DNA of 64,000 bases from Paenibacillus sp. DCT19 (GTDB lineage Bacteria > Bacillota > Bacilli > Paenibacillales > Paenibacillaceae), in contig NZ_CP029639.1 in the NCBI RefSeq assembly GCF_003268635.1, forward strand, positions 5,664,001 to 5,728,000, given 5' to 3'. Made by a program: the position numbers and the translations under genes. Below, piece by piece: positions 27,264 through 36,363 of the stretch. Under the pieces are notes generated by a model. The model was given only the letters and a program-made list of their open reading frames with translations, made no database searches and was not told where the DNA came from. Each line of letters opens with the position of its first letter. The first letter of the stretch is position 1.

Positions 27264-27452
27264 TTATACAGTCACCTGATCCACTCTGGACTGTACTGCT
27301 TTCGAACATTTCTTGCATACTTTCAACATCGTGCCATCTGTCTTGGTTTGGGAATACAACAATTTGATACGTGTACTGCTACATACCGGACATGTTCCGC
27401 GTCCTCTGGATGGAAGACTCCACAGCACGCGTCCTCTTTTGGTTTTTGCCAA
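27264..27452 (-). CDS. Small zinc-ribbon protein
   Basis: A 62-residue basic protein with two CxxC pairs (TCPVCSS and VCKKCSK) that should bind one zinc ion. The first residues AKTKRGRVLWSLPSRGRG are highly basic. The TTG at 27452 is preferred because AGAGG lies upstream; the open frame reaches 27473. I recall similar short proteins in other Paenibacillus genomes, with no assigned role. An inverted repeat (AGCCTGTTC with GAACAGGCT) follows the stop and may act as a weak terminator. Confidence 0.65.
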   Translation of the reverse strand: MAKTKRGRVLWSLPSRGRGTCPVCSSTRIKLLYSQTKTDGTMLKVCKKCSKAVQSRVDQVTV

Positions 27453-27599
27453 CGTTTGTGAACCTCTTTTCAATAAGTTTTGGTGTGTTCACCGTTATTA
27501 TAGAGGTCATGGTACGACACAGAATGTCGCAGCAGTTTGTGAAAACGCGGTGCAGGATGCCCTTAAGCGAGATTGAAGACACGCCCTGATTAGATGCAA

Positions 27600-27633
27600 T
27601 AAAAAATGCCCCCTCTTCAGCTTGAAGAAAGGA
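27600..27633 (-). terminator. Terminator of the ArsR-family gene
   Basis: On the minus strand CCTTTCTTC-aagct-GAAGAGGGGG is followed by ATTTTTT, just after the stop codon at 27640. Confidence 0.6.
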
Positions 27634-27639
27634 CAAATT

Positions 27640-27963
27640 CTAGGCGTGGTCGCTATTCGTTTGAGCTGCTGCCTGTAATAAAGGCTCTAAGAGCCCTGGG
27701 AAACGTTGTTCCAGATCTTCCGATCTTAAGGTCAGGAAATGCTGCGTTCCCTGTACTCTAACTCGAATTACGCCCGCTTCTCTCAACGTTCGGATGTGGT
27801 GCGACATGGTCGATTTCACAACAGGTGCATGGAAATGACTACAAGGCTGTTCTCCACTTCTCGCTGCCTCTGCGACAATACCAAGCCGTGTTGGATCACT
27901 CAAGGCATACAACACGGAAGAAAGCTCGATATCCTTCACTTGAGGATGATGCAATATTTTCAT
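27640..27963 (-). CDS. ArsR-family repressor
   Basis: A 107-residue winged-helix repressor. Helices read VLYALSDPTRLGIVAEAA and the recognition helix KSTMSHHIRTLREAGVIRVR. The segment between them holds CSHFHAPVVKS, the position of the metal-binding cysteines in ArsR, though only one Cys is present, so a thiol or organic signal is as likely as a metal. ATG at 27963 behind AAGGAG. It is divergent from an MFS exporter gene, with an ArsR-like palindrome between, so it probably represses both. Confidence 0.87.
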   Translation of the reverse strand: MKILHHPQVKDIELSSVLYALSDPTRLGIVAEAARSGEQPCSHFHAPVVKSTMSHHIRTLREAGVIRVRVQGTQHFLTLRSEDLEQRFPGLLEPLLQAAAQTNSDHA

Positions 27964-28025
27964 ACTGTAGTCTCCTTTTTTCAGACTATCCATTGTATTT
28001 TAGCACAGATTCATGATATATTTCT

Positions 28026-28049
28026 AAAGTTCGATACCAATCGAACTTT
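28026..28049. promoter_or_regulatory. ArsR-type operator
   Basis: AAAGTTCGAT and ATCGAACTTT form perfect 10-base arms around a 4-base spacer (ACCA). TTCGA-x-TCGAA dyads are typical ArsR-family sites. It lies 62 bases before the ArsR start and about 120 before the MFS start. Confidence 0.7.
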
Positions 28050-28170
28050 ATTTATTCATTACGTTAATGTACCCATGCGGTTAGGCAGGGGTTAACATCA
28101 TATCACATTTTGCAAATGTTACATGTAGTTTCTGAAATGTTGCGAAATACTAATTTATAGGAGGTTTTAT

Positions 28171-29541
28171 ATGAACAGCACGGTCACTGCATCATCCGGA
28201 GAACAAACCTCCGGACTACAAGAAAGGTTACTCGTCAGCTTGCTTGGCTTCACGGTTGTACTCGTCGTGATGAACACGATGATGTTCAATCTGGCATTGC
28301 CCAAGATCGCAGCCGAATTCACGCTCTCATCCGTTGCTTCTTCCTGGATTGTTACAGGTTACTCTATTGTCTTTGCCATCTCTTCCATTACATTCTCACG
28401 TCTATCGGATTTTGTGCCGATTCGCACCTTGTTTACAACTGGACTTACCTTGCTCGGCGCTGCGTCGGTTCTCGGTTTTTTCAGTAACCACTTTATCGTG
28501 CTACTCGTTGCGCGTTTGATTCAAGCGATGGGTGCGGCATCCATTCCGGGACTGGCTATCGTTCTTATTACTCGCTATATCCCAAGTGATCGCCGTGGTA
28601 AATCGATGGCTGTTATTATGTCTGCCAGCTCTCTTGGTCTTGGACTTGGGCCGGTCATCGGCGGAAGCATCACACAGTTTTTAGGTTGGCATGATCTGTT
28701 TATCGTTACTGGACTATCTCTATTCCTAATCCCTGTATTCTTCAGACTGCTCCCAAGTGAGATGCCGAAAAAAGGTTCGTTTGACTTACTCGGTGCGCTT
28801 CTACTTGCCATTGGGACAACAGGCATTCTGTTATTCCTCACCTCAAGAGAGTGGATAACCATTGTCGTTGGGGTTGTTGCATTATTGCTATTCTGGTTAC
28901 GGATTCGCCGTGCAGTGGATCCATTCGTACAGCCTGCACTGTTCCGTGACAAAAAATATATGGTTCTCAGCTCACTAGGCATTGTATCGTACATTAATAA
29001 CTTCTCGACCTTGTTCCTATTGCCGCAGATTCTGGCTCATTTATATGCACTGACTCCTGCTCAATCTGGATTAGTTATCTTCCCGGGTGCAGTTGTATCG
29101 ATGCTGCTGTCCAATCGAATTGGCCGCATGATTGACCGACATGGAAATACACTCTTGCTGCGATTTGCACCGTGGTTGTTGTTGGCGGCCGCTGGCTTGT
29201 TCGCCCTATTTGCACATAGCAGCATTTACGCCATCATGGCGGTATACATTTTGCTTAGTGTGGGCTTCTCCGCTCTGACAACCAGCGTGTCCAATGAACT
29301 GTCAGGCAATCTAACGATGGATCAGGTTGGTGCAGGCATGGGGCTGTTCCAATTAAGCCAGTTCTTCAGCGGCGCCTTCAGCGTAGCTGTGACGGGTGTT
29401 GCCTTGACGGCTATGCAACAATGGACACTGTCCTCAGCATATAGCATTATTTTCTGGGGCATGACAGTTGTTGCACTTGCAGCGGTTATATTCTCTCAGT
29501 TGTACTTACGGATGCAATCGCGCAAGAAAACGACAGCTTGA
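28171..29541 (+). CDS. MFS drug/efflux transporter
   Basis: A 456-residue major facilitator protein with about 12-14 membrane helices. It has the antiporter motif C (GLGLGPVIGGSITQFLGW), the DHA2-like start NTMMFNLALPKIAAEF and the loop SRLSDFVPIRTLF. AGGAGG lies seven bases before the ATG. Divergent from the ArsR-type repressor; induction on loss of repression is expected. Its substrate is unknown; family members export antibiotics, dyes and sugars. Confidence 0.88.
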   Translation: MNSTVTASSGEQTSGLQERLLVSLLGFTVVLVVMNTMMFNLALPKIAAEFTLSSVASSWIVTGYSIVFAISSITFSRLSDFVPIRTLFTTGLTLLGAASVLGFFSNHFIVLLVARLIQAMGAASIPGLAIVLITRYIPSDRRGKSMAVIMSASSLGLGLGPVIGGSITQFLGWHDLFIVTGLSLFLIPVFFRLLPSEMPKKGSFDLLGALLLAIGTTGILLFLTSREWITIVVGVVALLLFWLRIRRAVDPFVQPALFRDKKYMVLSSLGIVSYINNFSTLFLLPQILAHLYALTPAQSGLVIFPGAVVSMLLSNRIGRMIDRHGNTLLLRFAPWLLLAAAGLFALFAHSSIYAIMAVYILLSVGFSALTTSVSNELSGNLTMDQVGAGMGLFQLSQFFSGAFSVAVTGVALTAMQQWTLSSAYSIIFWGMTVVALAAVIFSQLYLRMQSRKKTTA

Positions 29542-29590
29542 TTCTAGAACGTGTTCACAGGTGAGCAGGATTACAGCACAAGACATCCTA

Positions 29591-29628
29591 AGTCAGGGAA
29601 TTCCACATGGGAATTCACCTGGCTTTTT
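29591..29628 (+). terminator. Terminator of the MFS gene
   Basis: GTCAGGGAATTCC with a matching GGGAATTC...CTGGC arm and then TTTTT, 50 bases after the stop. Confidence 0.75.
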
Positions 29629-29659
29629 GCAATGGTGCAGGTAATCGCACATTAACATA

Positions 29660-29710
29660 CAAAACAAAACGCCATAAGTACATATCATGCACTCATGGCG
29701 TCTTTATTTT
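29660..29710 (-). terminator. Terminator of the NTF2-like gene (bidirectional)
   Basis: GACGCCATGAGTGCA pairs with TGTACTTATGGCGT with a few mismatches. On the minus strand TTTTG follows and on the plus strand TCTTTATTTT follows. Confidence 0.65.
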
Positions 29711-29752
29711 CCTAATTCAATTGAACAATCAAATGAAGGTTAGATATTGAAC

Positions 29753-30202
29753 CTATTCAAACATATCCAGACGAAGGCGTTTCAGACTTGTGTGCTGAAT
29801 GTACCATTCCCCGTCGATCTTCACAAATGTCTCATGGTAATGCCCGAACCCGTGAAAAGATGTATTTTCATTACCTTCAGGGAAAGTTACCCAATCCTCC
29901 ATCGGAGAGATAACTTTGGCTTCGTTCTCGGATACAAATTCTACTTCGGCGCTATGTACGTGATGCACCGTTACCGCTACATCGACAAGATCACGGAATA
30001 CTTGTACGATCGTGTCGCGGCCGTTCAATACAGGAATAGGGTTACCTTCTGTGCTAAAATCGGCTACAGCATCTGGAGCGAAAACCCCGCCCAGTGCGTC
30101 CCACTGTTTTGTATCAATAAAGCGGCAATAACGTGCTTTGGTGTTTCTAATGCTCTCCAGTGCAAGCAGTCGTTCCAGTCCAGTGATGGTTGATTGGCTC
30201 AT
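29753..30202 (-). CDS. NTF2-like (SnoaL-type) protein
   Basis: A 149-residue protein with the cone-shaped NTF2-like fold pattern: helical start with ARYCRFIDTKQWDALGGVFAPDAVADF, VLNGRDTIVQVF, VTVHHVHSAEVEF, and a C-terminal YHETFVKIDGEWYIQHTSLKRLR. Members are hydrolases, isomerases or ligand binders. The ATG at 30202 follows GGAGG; the longer frame to 30394 has no ribosome site. It lies downstream of an Rrf2 regulator on the same strand. No specific reaction can be given. Confidence 0.82.
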   Translation of the reverse strand: MSQSTITGLERLLALESIRNTKARYCRFIDTKQWDALGGVFAPDAVADFSTEGNPIPVLNGRDTIVQVFRDLVDVAVTVHHVHSAEVEFVSENEAKVISPMEDWVTFPEGNENTSFHGFGHYHETFVKIDGEWYIQHTSLKRLRLDMFE

Positions 30203-30472
30203 GTGTTGTTCCTCCAGAGATGTAAGATATGTTCGTAAATACTTCGTGCTATGTATGCAATAAAACTCTAATTCATTGTACCATCCTGTTCTTACCAGGC
30301 ACAACAACAGACCATACGTTTGAATATTACCCATCTGAGGTATGTATTGAAACACCTTATCTTCCCTACAAAAAAAGTCCAAGAGCAACAGCACACTTTA
30401 TCTGTTTACGCTTAGACCTTGTTTGTTAGGACTTGTATTGGTTTGTAATCAACGACCCATCTTGTCCAGATT

Positions 30473-30892
30473 CTACTTCTCTGTGTGGGAAGAATGCCAT
30501 GCCTTCATCTCAGCAGCCAACTCAGACATTTTGCGATTATTCAGATAGTCCTCCATCTGCTCCTCCGCATGCACCATCACCCTTTGGATCAAACAACTGC
30601 TGTTATGGTTCTGTGTACATTCAAACAAAGAAGCCTTTCCTTCAATTGCATGGATAATCTCAAGAAAAGAAGGGTCTGGATTTTTACGACTCAGACGGTA
30701 ACCTCCATTCGCTCCCGAGGTCGATTCGATCATACCTGCTTTGACCAGTTTGGTGAGGATTTTGGATAGATAAGTAGGCGATACCTTCTGTAGCTCTGCG
30801 AGCTGATGTACGCTAACCAACTGCTCTGGCTCGGTAATTACAAGATGCAGCATCGTATGCAAGGCATAGTTCGTAGCTTTTGAATATTTCAT
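30473..30892 (-). CDS. Rrf2-family transcriptional regulator
   Basis: A 139-residue Rrf2 protein: MKYSKATNYALHTMLHL, HQLAELQKVSPTYLSKILTKLVKAGMIES, then the wing GANGGYRLSR. Cysteines in FECTQNHNSSCLIQRV sit in the Rrf2 ligand region, though only two are present, so an iron-sulfur cluster is not assured. Probably controls the NTF2-like gene downstream and itself. It resembles B. subtilis YwnA or CymR-type proteins more than IscR. Confidence 0.87.
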   Translation of the reverse strand: MKYSKATNYALHTMLHLVITEPEQLVSVHQLAELQKVSPTYLSKILTKLVKAGMIESTSGANGGYRLSRKNPDPSFLEIIHAIEGKASLFECTQNHNSSCLIQRVMVHAEEQMEDYLNNRKMSELAAEMKAWHSSHTEK

Positions 30893-31028
30893 GAGGGCAC
30901 CTCATTATATACGGATTTAATTTATCCATAATAGACCTGATTAAACGTAGTGTCAAACTTCTCATCTTCTCCAGCTAGCACTCCCTAATTTCGGCTGAAT
31001 TCTATATTCGACGCTGTGATGCTGCCAG

Positions 31029-31070
31029 ACATCCTTCGTATTCAAAAACGGACTTTTTGAACAACCTCTT
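31029..31070. repeat. Dispersed GTTCAAAAAGTCCG repeat, inverted copy
   Basis: ACATCCTTCGTA followed by TTCAAAAACGGACTTTTTGAACAACCTC (given here in two parts) is the reverse complement of the unit at 62088, with few changes. It lies upstream of the Rrf2 gene, beside the stop of the AraC gene. Confidence 0.6.
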
Positions 31071-31075
31071 TCATT

Positions 31076-31912
31076 CTAACTATGGTACAAGCCTCGGTAA
31101 TCTGTAGGTGTCATGCCTTCTCTTGCCATAAACTGACGGTTAAAATAACTGGCATTCGGATACCCCGCCTCTTCTGCAATCTGTCCAATATTAGCTGTTG
31201 GCCGCTCCAATAACCATTGCTTCGCCATCTGTAACCGGGAACGTGTAATAAACTCCATCGGTGTCATCTCTACAGCGCTCTTGAACAATTTGCAAAAGTA
31301 GTACGAGCTTACTCCCGCCAGATCAGCCCAATCCTGTAGCAAGAATGGCTGACAAGCTTCCTGCTGCATCTGTGGAAGTAAGGCTAGCACACGGCTTTCG
31401 GCGTTGCTTGTACGTGTGTTTTTCAGTGGAACCGCATGCTGAACGAACTCAGCCAATACTGCATAGGTGAGCGTGGACAACTGGGCTGGCCGCAGCATTC
31501 GATTCTGTTCCGCTTCCGTGAGCAGTGCCAGATGTGCTTCTTCCCACGGGGCCTGCTGACGCAGCGTCCATAACAGGTTACGGTGCAGACCTCGCTCAAT
31601 CATATAATCATGCAACCGATCACCATAAAAATGAACCCAACGCACATCCCATGGATCGTCTTCGCTACTGAAGTATCGCTGCTGCTGCTGCGGAAAATAC
31701 AGGACAGCCTGTCCAGCTCGAAGCTCATGCACGACACCGTCTGCTTCAACGTATCCTTTGCCTGCGGCAACGTAGTGAATGTTGAAGTTGTTGAGCGCAC
31801 CTGCTTCACGCCAAACGTTATGTTGGATGTGTTCTGTATAGTGTCCAATCGACTCGGGATAACAAAAATAAGGAATATTTTGAAGGGTCAGCAGCGTTGT
31901 CTGTCTTAACAT
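31076..31912 (-). CDS. AraC-family regulator
   Basis: A 278-residue regulator with an N-terminal cupin-like sensing part (NFNIHYVAAGKGYVEADG, LRAGQAVLYFPQQQQRYFSS) and two C-terminal helix-turn-helices (DWADLAGVSSYYFCKLFKSAV and IAEEAGYPNASYFNRQFMAREGMTPTDYR, quoted in part). The ATG at 31912 follows GGGAG. It is divergent from a Gfo/Idh/MocA oxidoreductase gene and may activate it in response to a sugar. Confidence 0.9.
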   Translation of the reverse strand: MLRQTTLLTLQNIPYFCYPESIGHYTEHIQHNVWREAGALNNFNIHYVAAGKGYVEADGVVHELRAGQAVLYFPQQQQRYFSSEDDPWDVRWVHFYGDRLHDYMIERGLHRNLLWTLRQQAPWEEAHLALLTEAEQNRMLRPAQLSTLTYAVLAEFVQHAVPLKNTRTSNAESRVLALLPQMQQEACQPFLLQDWADLAGVSSYYFCKLFKSAVEMTPMEFITRSRLQMAKQWLLERPTANIGQIAEEAGYPNASYFNRQFMAREGMTPTDYRGLYHS

Positions 31913-32031
31913 AAACCGTTTCTCCCTACTTAACAATTTTGTGTTAACTATAATCAATATATTATCATTTTAATTCATTCATGTATCTCATATAATCACA
32001 ATATACATTCATATACAGGAGGAATACAACT

Positions 32032-33036
32032 ATGAATTCAGATCGTAAATTGCGTTGGGGCATTCTTGGTAGCGCTAGCATTGCTGTACGCTCCGTTATT
32101 CCGGGTCTGCAACAATCCGAGCTTAACGTAGTCACTGCCATTGCCAGTCGGGATGAAGAAAAAGCGAAACAGACTGCCGACCAACTAGGTATAGATCAAG
32201 CATACGGCAGTTATGAAGCATTACTTGCTGATGACTCCATCGATGCTGTATACATCCCCCTTCCAAACCATCTGCACCGGGAATGGACAATTCGCGCCGC
32301 AGAAGCAGGCAAGCACATTCTGTGCGAGAAACCACTCGCGCTGACTGCGAAGGAAGCCGAGGAAATGGTTCAAGCATGTGCGGATGCTAAGGTAAAACTT
32401 GCGGAAGCACTCATGTATCGCCATCACCCTCGTTATGATCAGATTAAAGAGATTATCGCTAGCGGTGAAATTGGTACAGTTCGCGGAATTCACAGTACAT
32501 TTTCATTCAACAATTCCGGTTCGGATGGTAACGTTCGATTCAAACGGGAATGGGGCGGCGGAGCTCTATATGATATCGGCTGTTATTCCATCAGTGCTGC
32601 ACGTCTAATCTTAGGGCAAGAGCCTATTGCAGCAACGGTAATCGGCCTGTTCTCTCCTGAACATGACCATGTGGATATGATGGCTTCAGGATTGCTGGAG
32701 TTCGATGGCCAAGTTGGTGTTACGTTTGACAGCAGCATGTGGGCTGCATTCCGTAATACGCTGGAGGTTCTCGGATCAGATGGTCTAATTGAAGTACCTT
32801 CTGCTTATATAAGCAATCCAGATGCAGGATCTAACTTCTACGTTACTTCAGGTGGAGATCGTAGAGAGGTTGTTGTTCCGCAAGTGAATCACTATTCCCT
32901 TCAGGGAGATGATATGGCACGTGCTGTACTTCATGGTGAGGCACTGCGCTTCGCGCCTGCCGATGCCGTATCCAACATGAAGGTGCTCGAAGCTTGTCTG
33001 CGCTCAGCAGAAGAACGTACACGAATCACACTTTAA
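32032..33036 (+). CDS. Gfo/Idh/MocA family oxidoreductase
   Basis: A 334-residue NAD(P)-dependent sugar or polyol dehydrogenase-like enzyme. The Rossmann start is RWGILGSASIAV, the catalytic-region EKP motif is in HILCEKPLALTAKEAEEM, and the C-terminal beta-sheet domain includes RFKREWGGGALYDIGCYSI. AGGAGG precedes the ATG. It is divergent from an AraC gene and 110 bases before an aldo-keto reductase, suggesting a small sugar-derivative pathway. Substrate unknown. Confidence 0.9.
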   Translation: MNSDRKLRWGILGSASIAVRSVIPGLQQSELNVVTAIASRDEEKAKQTADQLGIDQAYGSYEALLADDSIDAVYIPLPNHLHREWTIRAAEAGKHILCEKPLALTAKEAEEMVQACADAKVKLAEALMYRHHPRYDQIKEIIASGEIGTVRGIHSTFSFNNSGSDGNVRFKREWGGGALYDIGCYSISAARLILGQEPIAATVIGLFSPEHDHVDMMASGLLEFDGQVGVTFDSSMWAAFRNTLEVLGSDGLIEVPSAYISNPDAGSNFYVTSGGDRREVVVPQVNHYSLQGDDMARAVLHGEALRFAPADAVSNMKVLEACLRSAEERTRITL

Positions 33037-33090
33037 GAGGTTGTTCAAAAAGTTCGCTTTTGATTACGAAGCATGCCTAACGGCATCACA
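33037..33090. repeat. Dispersed GTTCAAAAAGTTCGCTTTTG repeat
   Basis: AGAGGTTGTTCAAAAAGTTCG then CTTTTGATTACGAAGCATGCC directly after the oxidoreductase stop (written in two parts). It matches the unit at 62088 over about 45 bases. No T tract, so not a normal terminator. Confidence 0.65.
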
Positions 33091-33146
33091 GTATAAATAT
33101 GGGATTCAGCCAGAACACGAACTATATATAAGGACGGTGTGTAAAT

Positions 33147-34097
33147 ATGGAATATATTACGATTGATGGTGCAGGTAAACGCATCTCCCGGTTAATTAAA
33201 GGCACGGACTATTTTGTACATGACGCCTATGAAAAAGTTGCAGCGAATATGGATGCATTCCTGTCCATCGGTGGAAACACCGTGGATACGGCTCATATCT
33301 ATTGCGGAGGACAGAGTGAAGAAGTGCTTGGACGTTACATGCAGGAGCGCGGCAATCGTGATGAGATTGTCATTCTGACCAAGGGTGCTCACCACAACCA
33401 GGACGGCCCACGGGTTAATCCTGATGCCATTCGCAGCGACCTACTGACGAGTCTGGAACGACTCCAGACCCCTCATGTCGAGTTATATGCCTTGCACCGC
33501 GATGACCCGAATGTTGCCGTTGGTGTGATTCTTGAAGCGCTGAACGAGCATATTGAAGCAGGCAAAATTGGTGCGATTGGTGCATCCAACTGGACTTGGC
33601 AACGCTTAGAAGAAGCCAATGCCTATGCCGCAGCCCATGGTCTGAAAGGATTTACATTCAGCAGCCCGAACCTCAGTCTTGCCAAAGCAAATGAACCGTT
33701 TTGGGCAGGCTGTGTATCCGCAGATGCAGAGACGCTGGCTTGGCACGAACGCACACAATTGCCTTTGCTGTCCTGGTCTTCCCAGGCTCGTGGTTTCTTC
33801 ACAGGTCGCTTCACACCAGAAGTACGGGATAATGCAGATCTGGTGCGTGTGTTCTATAGCGATGGCAACTGGGAACGACTGCACAGAGCTGAACAGCTGG
33901 CTGCAGCCAAGAAAACAACACCAATTCAGATTGCCCTTGCGTATGTCTTGAATCAATCCTTCCCAACGTGTGCGCTGATCGGCGCTCAAAACCAGGCAGA
34001 ACTGCTGTCCTGCGACGAAGGATCACGCATCTCCCTATCCACTCAAGAAGTGAATTGGTTAGATCTTGGCAGTGATGAGAAGCCTTCATCTCTGTAG
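33147..34097 (+). CDS. Aldo/keto reductase
   Basis: A 316-residue (alpha/beta)8 oxidoreductase that uses NADPH. The catalytic tetrad can be placed: Asp and Tyr in NTVDTAHIYCGGQSEE, Lys in VILTKGAHH, His in YALHRDD. The cofactor region reads GAIGASNWTWQRLEEA, and IQIALAYVLNQSFPTCALIGAQ lies near the C-terminus. Downstream of the Gfo/Idh/MocA gene on the same strand; probably acts on the same sugar-derived substrate. Confidence 0.9.
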   Translation: MEYITIDGAGKRISRLIKGTDYFVHDAYEKVAANMDAFLSIGGNTVDTAHIYCGGQSEEVLGRYMQERGNRDEIVILTKGAHHNQDGPRVNPDAIRSDLLTSLERLQTPHVELYALHRDDPNVAVGVILEALNEHIEAGKIGAIGASNWTWQRLEEANAYAAAHGLKGFTFSSPNLSLAKANEPFWAGCVSADAETLAWHERTQLPLLSWSSQARGFFTGRFTPEVRDNADLVRVFYSDGNWERLHRAEQLAAAKKTTPIQIALAYVLNQSFPTCALIGAQNQAELLSCDEGSRISLSTQEVNWLDLGSDEKPSSL

Positions 34098-34125
34098 TTG
34101 TGTCATTGTAAAGATTATCTATTGA

Positions 34126-34172
34126 AACGAAAAGGCTCACTCCCAGATCTACTGGAAGTGAGCCTTTTCGAT
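34126..34172. terminator. Bidirectional terminator
   Basis: GAAAAGGCTCACT pairs with AGTGAGCCTTTTC around a loop of about 16 bases with partial pairing. It lies between the convergent aldo-keto reductase and minus-strand oxidoreductase genes and can serve both. Confidence 0.8.
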
Positions 34173-34256
34173 ATATTTCAGGACATAAATGATATAGGGG
34201 ATAAACGATCATGAATGCCTTTTTCTTTTTTCAGCTATTATAACGTATTTACAGTA

Positions 34257-35276
34257 TTACAGTTTTACGATCTGACCTGTTTTCTCCGATTCGAAGGCAG
34301 CCAGAATGACTTGTAGGGAACGCAGGCCCTCTTCACCAGAGATGCTTGGAGGTGTGTTCGTAACAATAGATTCTACGAATGCATCGATGACACCACTTGG
34401 TACTTGCTTCTCATTCGTAGCCATAGCGCCTACTTTGTAAGTTTCAACTGTACCATTCGTCAGTTCAACGATAACCTCGTCACCATCGACTGTACCAATC
34501 TTCATCACACCATTCTCGCACCATAGAACAGTACTGTTGTCCCCTGCGCGATATTGCGTCCAGCTAGCTACCAAAGTACCGATTGCACCGCTCTTCATGC
34601 GCAGCAGGCATGTTGCGTTATCGTCTACTTTCGTACCTTCTTTGTGCAATGTGCTGATGAATCCAGCCACTTCGGATACTTCATCACTCAGCAAGTAACG
34701 GATAAAGTCGGATTTGTGTACGCCCAGGTCGCCCATCGCACCCATGATCGCTTCTTCTTTACGGAAGAACCAGCTTTCAGCGCCATCCACACTCCAAGCC
34801 TCTGGTCCAGGGTGACCAAAGGAAGTACGGAAATTCAATACTTTACCCAGTCTACCGGAATCCAGAATTTCCTTCGCTTTCACGTGAGGAGGCATCAGAC
34901 GTTGATTGTGTCCAACCATAAGGAATACGTTATTTTTCTTAGCAGCTTCAATCATCTGCTCGCCTTCTTCAGTAGATACAGCCATCGGTTTTTCTACCAA
35001 TACATGCTTACCAGCGTTCGCCGCAGCAATAGCCATCGGAGCATGCAGGTAGTTCGGTGTACATACACTTACCGCGTCAACCGTTTCGTTAGCAAGCAAT
35101 TCTTCATAGCTGGAGTATGCCTTACCACCGTAAGTTTCAGCCATTTTCTCTGCACGCTCCACAATCGGATCGGCAAAAGCGACAAGCTCAACATGTTCAT
35201 TATCAGCGTATTCTGGAATATGTCTGCGCTCGGCAATGGCTCCACAGCCGAATACAGCAACTTTAATTTTACTCAT
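34257..35276 (-). CDS. Gfo/Idh/MocA family oxidoreductase
   Basis: A 339-residue NAD(P)-dependent dehydrogenase-like enzyme. Rossmann start KIKVAVFGCGAIAERRHIPE, EKP motif in HVLVEKPMAVSTEEGEQM, and DLGVHKSDFIRYLL in the C-terminal domain, where the His/Asp pair forms the usual active site. The ATG at 35276 follows AAAGGAG. It forms an operon with the TIM-barrel epimerase gene upstream, typical of inositol- or keto-sugar-processing clusters. Confidence 0.92.
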   Translation of the reverse strand: MSKIKVAVFGCGAIAERRHIPEYADNEHVELVAFADPIVERAEKMAETYGGKAYSSYEELLANETVDAVSVCTPNYLHAPMAIAAANAGKHVLVEKPMAVSTEEGEQMIEAAKKNNVFLMVGHNQRLMPPHVKAKEILDSGRLGKVLNFRTSFGHPGPEAWSVDGAESWFFRKEEAIMGAMGDLGVHKSDFIRYLLSDEVSEVAGFISTLHKEGTKVDDNATCLLRMKSGAIGTLVASWTQYRAGDNSTVLWCENGVMKIGTVDGDEVIVELTNGTVETYKVGAMATNEKQVPSGVIDAFVESIVTNTPPSISGEEGLRSLQVILAAFESEKTGQIVKL

Positions 35277-35343
35277 GTACAAATGTCTCCTTTGACAAGT
35301 AGATTAGCTTTGCATCTTCTGTTATGAATGCTTAATGCTCTGA

Positions 35344-36120
35344 TTAAAATTGGTTCAAGTAGTTCTGTTTCAGCCAGTTGTAGCTGTTGGCTACGCTTTC
35401 AAGAGGTGGATTCTGACATACATCCTGTTCTACAATCAGCCACTCTACGCCTGCATTGGTAGCTGCCTCAATCACGGCTGGCAGATCAACTGAACCTTGT
35501 CCCAGTTCCAGTGTTTTCATCTGACCCTGTTCGTCTTTGCTGAAATCCTTCAAGTGAAGCAGCGGCAAACGTCCCGCATATTTATTAATATACTCGATTG
35601 GATTTTGTCCCGCAAACTGAACCCAGCATACGTCCATCTCAACCTGTACGGACTCTGGTGTCGTTTGAGTAAACATCGCGTCAAAGGCATTCTCATCGCC
35701 AACTTGGCCGTGGAATTCAAAATCATGGTTGTGGTAACCAAAGATCAAGCCTTGTTTTGTAACCTCTTCCCCATATCCTTGAAGCTCAGCAAACAGTTTC
35801 TTCCAGCCTTCTGCGTCCTCTGGACGATCTTCTGGCATCAAGTAAGGGCAGATCATATATTGAGCCCCAATCGTTTTGAGGTAATCGATTTGTTGTTGTA
35901 GGTTCTCACGCATTGCATGCAGTGAAACGTGGCTGCTGAATCCTTTCAAACCTAGTTCGTCTAGTAGCGCTTTCATTTCTTCGGCAGGAATATCTCCATA
36001 TCCAGCAAACTCCACGCCTTCATAACCAAGCTCAGCTACTTTGCGCAAAGTTCCACGGAAATCTGCTGCAGTCTCATCGCGGAGTGTGAACAATTGCAAT
36101 CCAATATTACGTTTTCCCAT
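35344..36120 (-). CDS. Sugar phosphate isomerase/epimerase (xylose-isomerase-like TIM barrel)
   Basis: A 258-residue TIM-barrel protein of the AP-endonuclease 2 superfamily. Metal ligands appear in LIFGYHNHDFEF, VQVEMDVCWVQFAG, LPLLHLKDF and EWLIVEQDV (Glu, Asp and His residues). The family epimerises keto-sugars or acts on inosose. First gene of a two-gene operon with the Gfo/Idh/MocA enzyme; divergent from an AraC regulator that probably activates it. Confidence 0.9.
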   Translation of the reverse strand: MGKRNIGLQLFTLRDETAADFRGTLRKVAELGYEGVEFAGYGDIPAEEMKALLDELGLKGFSSHVSLHAMRENLQQQIDYLKTIGAQYMICPYLMPEDRPEDAEGWKKLFAELQGYGEEVTKQGLIFGYHNHDFEFHGQVGDENAFDAMFTQTTPESVQVEMDVCWVQFAGQNPIEYINKYAGRLPLLHLKDFSKDEQGQMKTLELGQGSVDLPAVIEAATNAGVEWLIVEQDVCQNPPLESVANSYNWLKQNYLNQF

Positions 36121-36363
36121 GATATCTACACCTCTGCTCTAGAATTTGCTTTCATTGCTCTATCTGGTTTCATCCTACCGCAAAACAGGCTAGAATGAAC
36201 ATATACAATATCGTCAAACCATGAACTATTTGATCAAATTTTTCTGACGTGGGTTAACATGAATTTCCATGTTAAATTCCAATCACGAAATATACGGTAT
36301 GACCGTGAATGAATCGTATTGTTGAGCATCATGCTACACCTACATACAGGAGGATTACATCCA

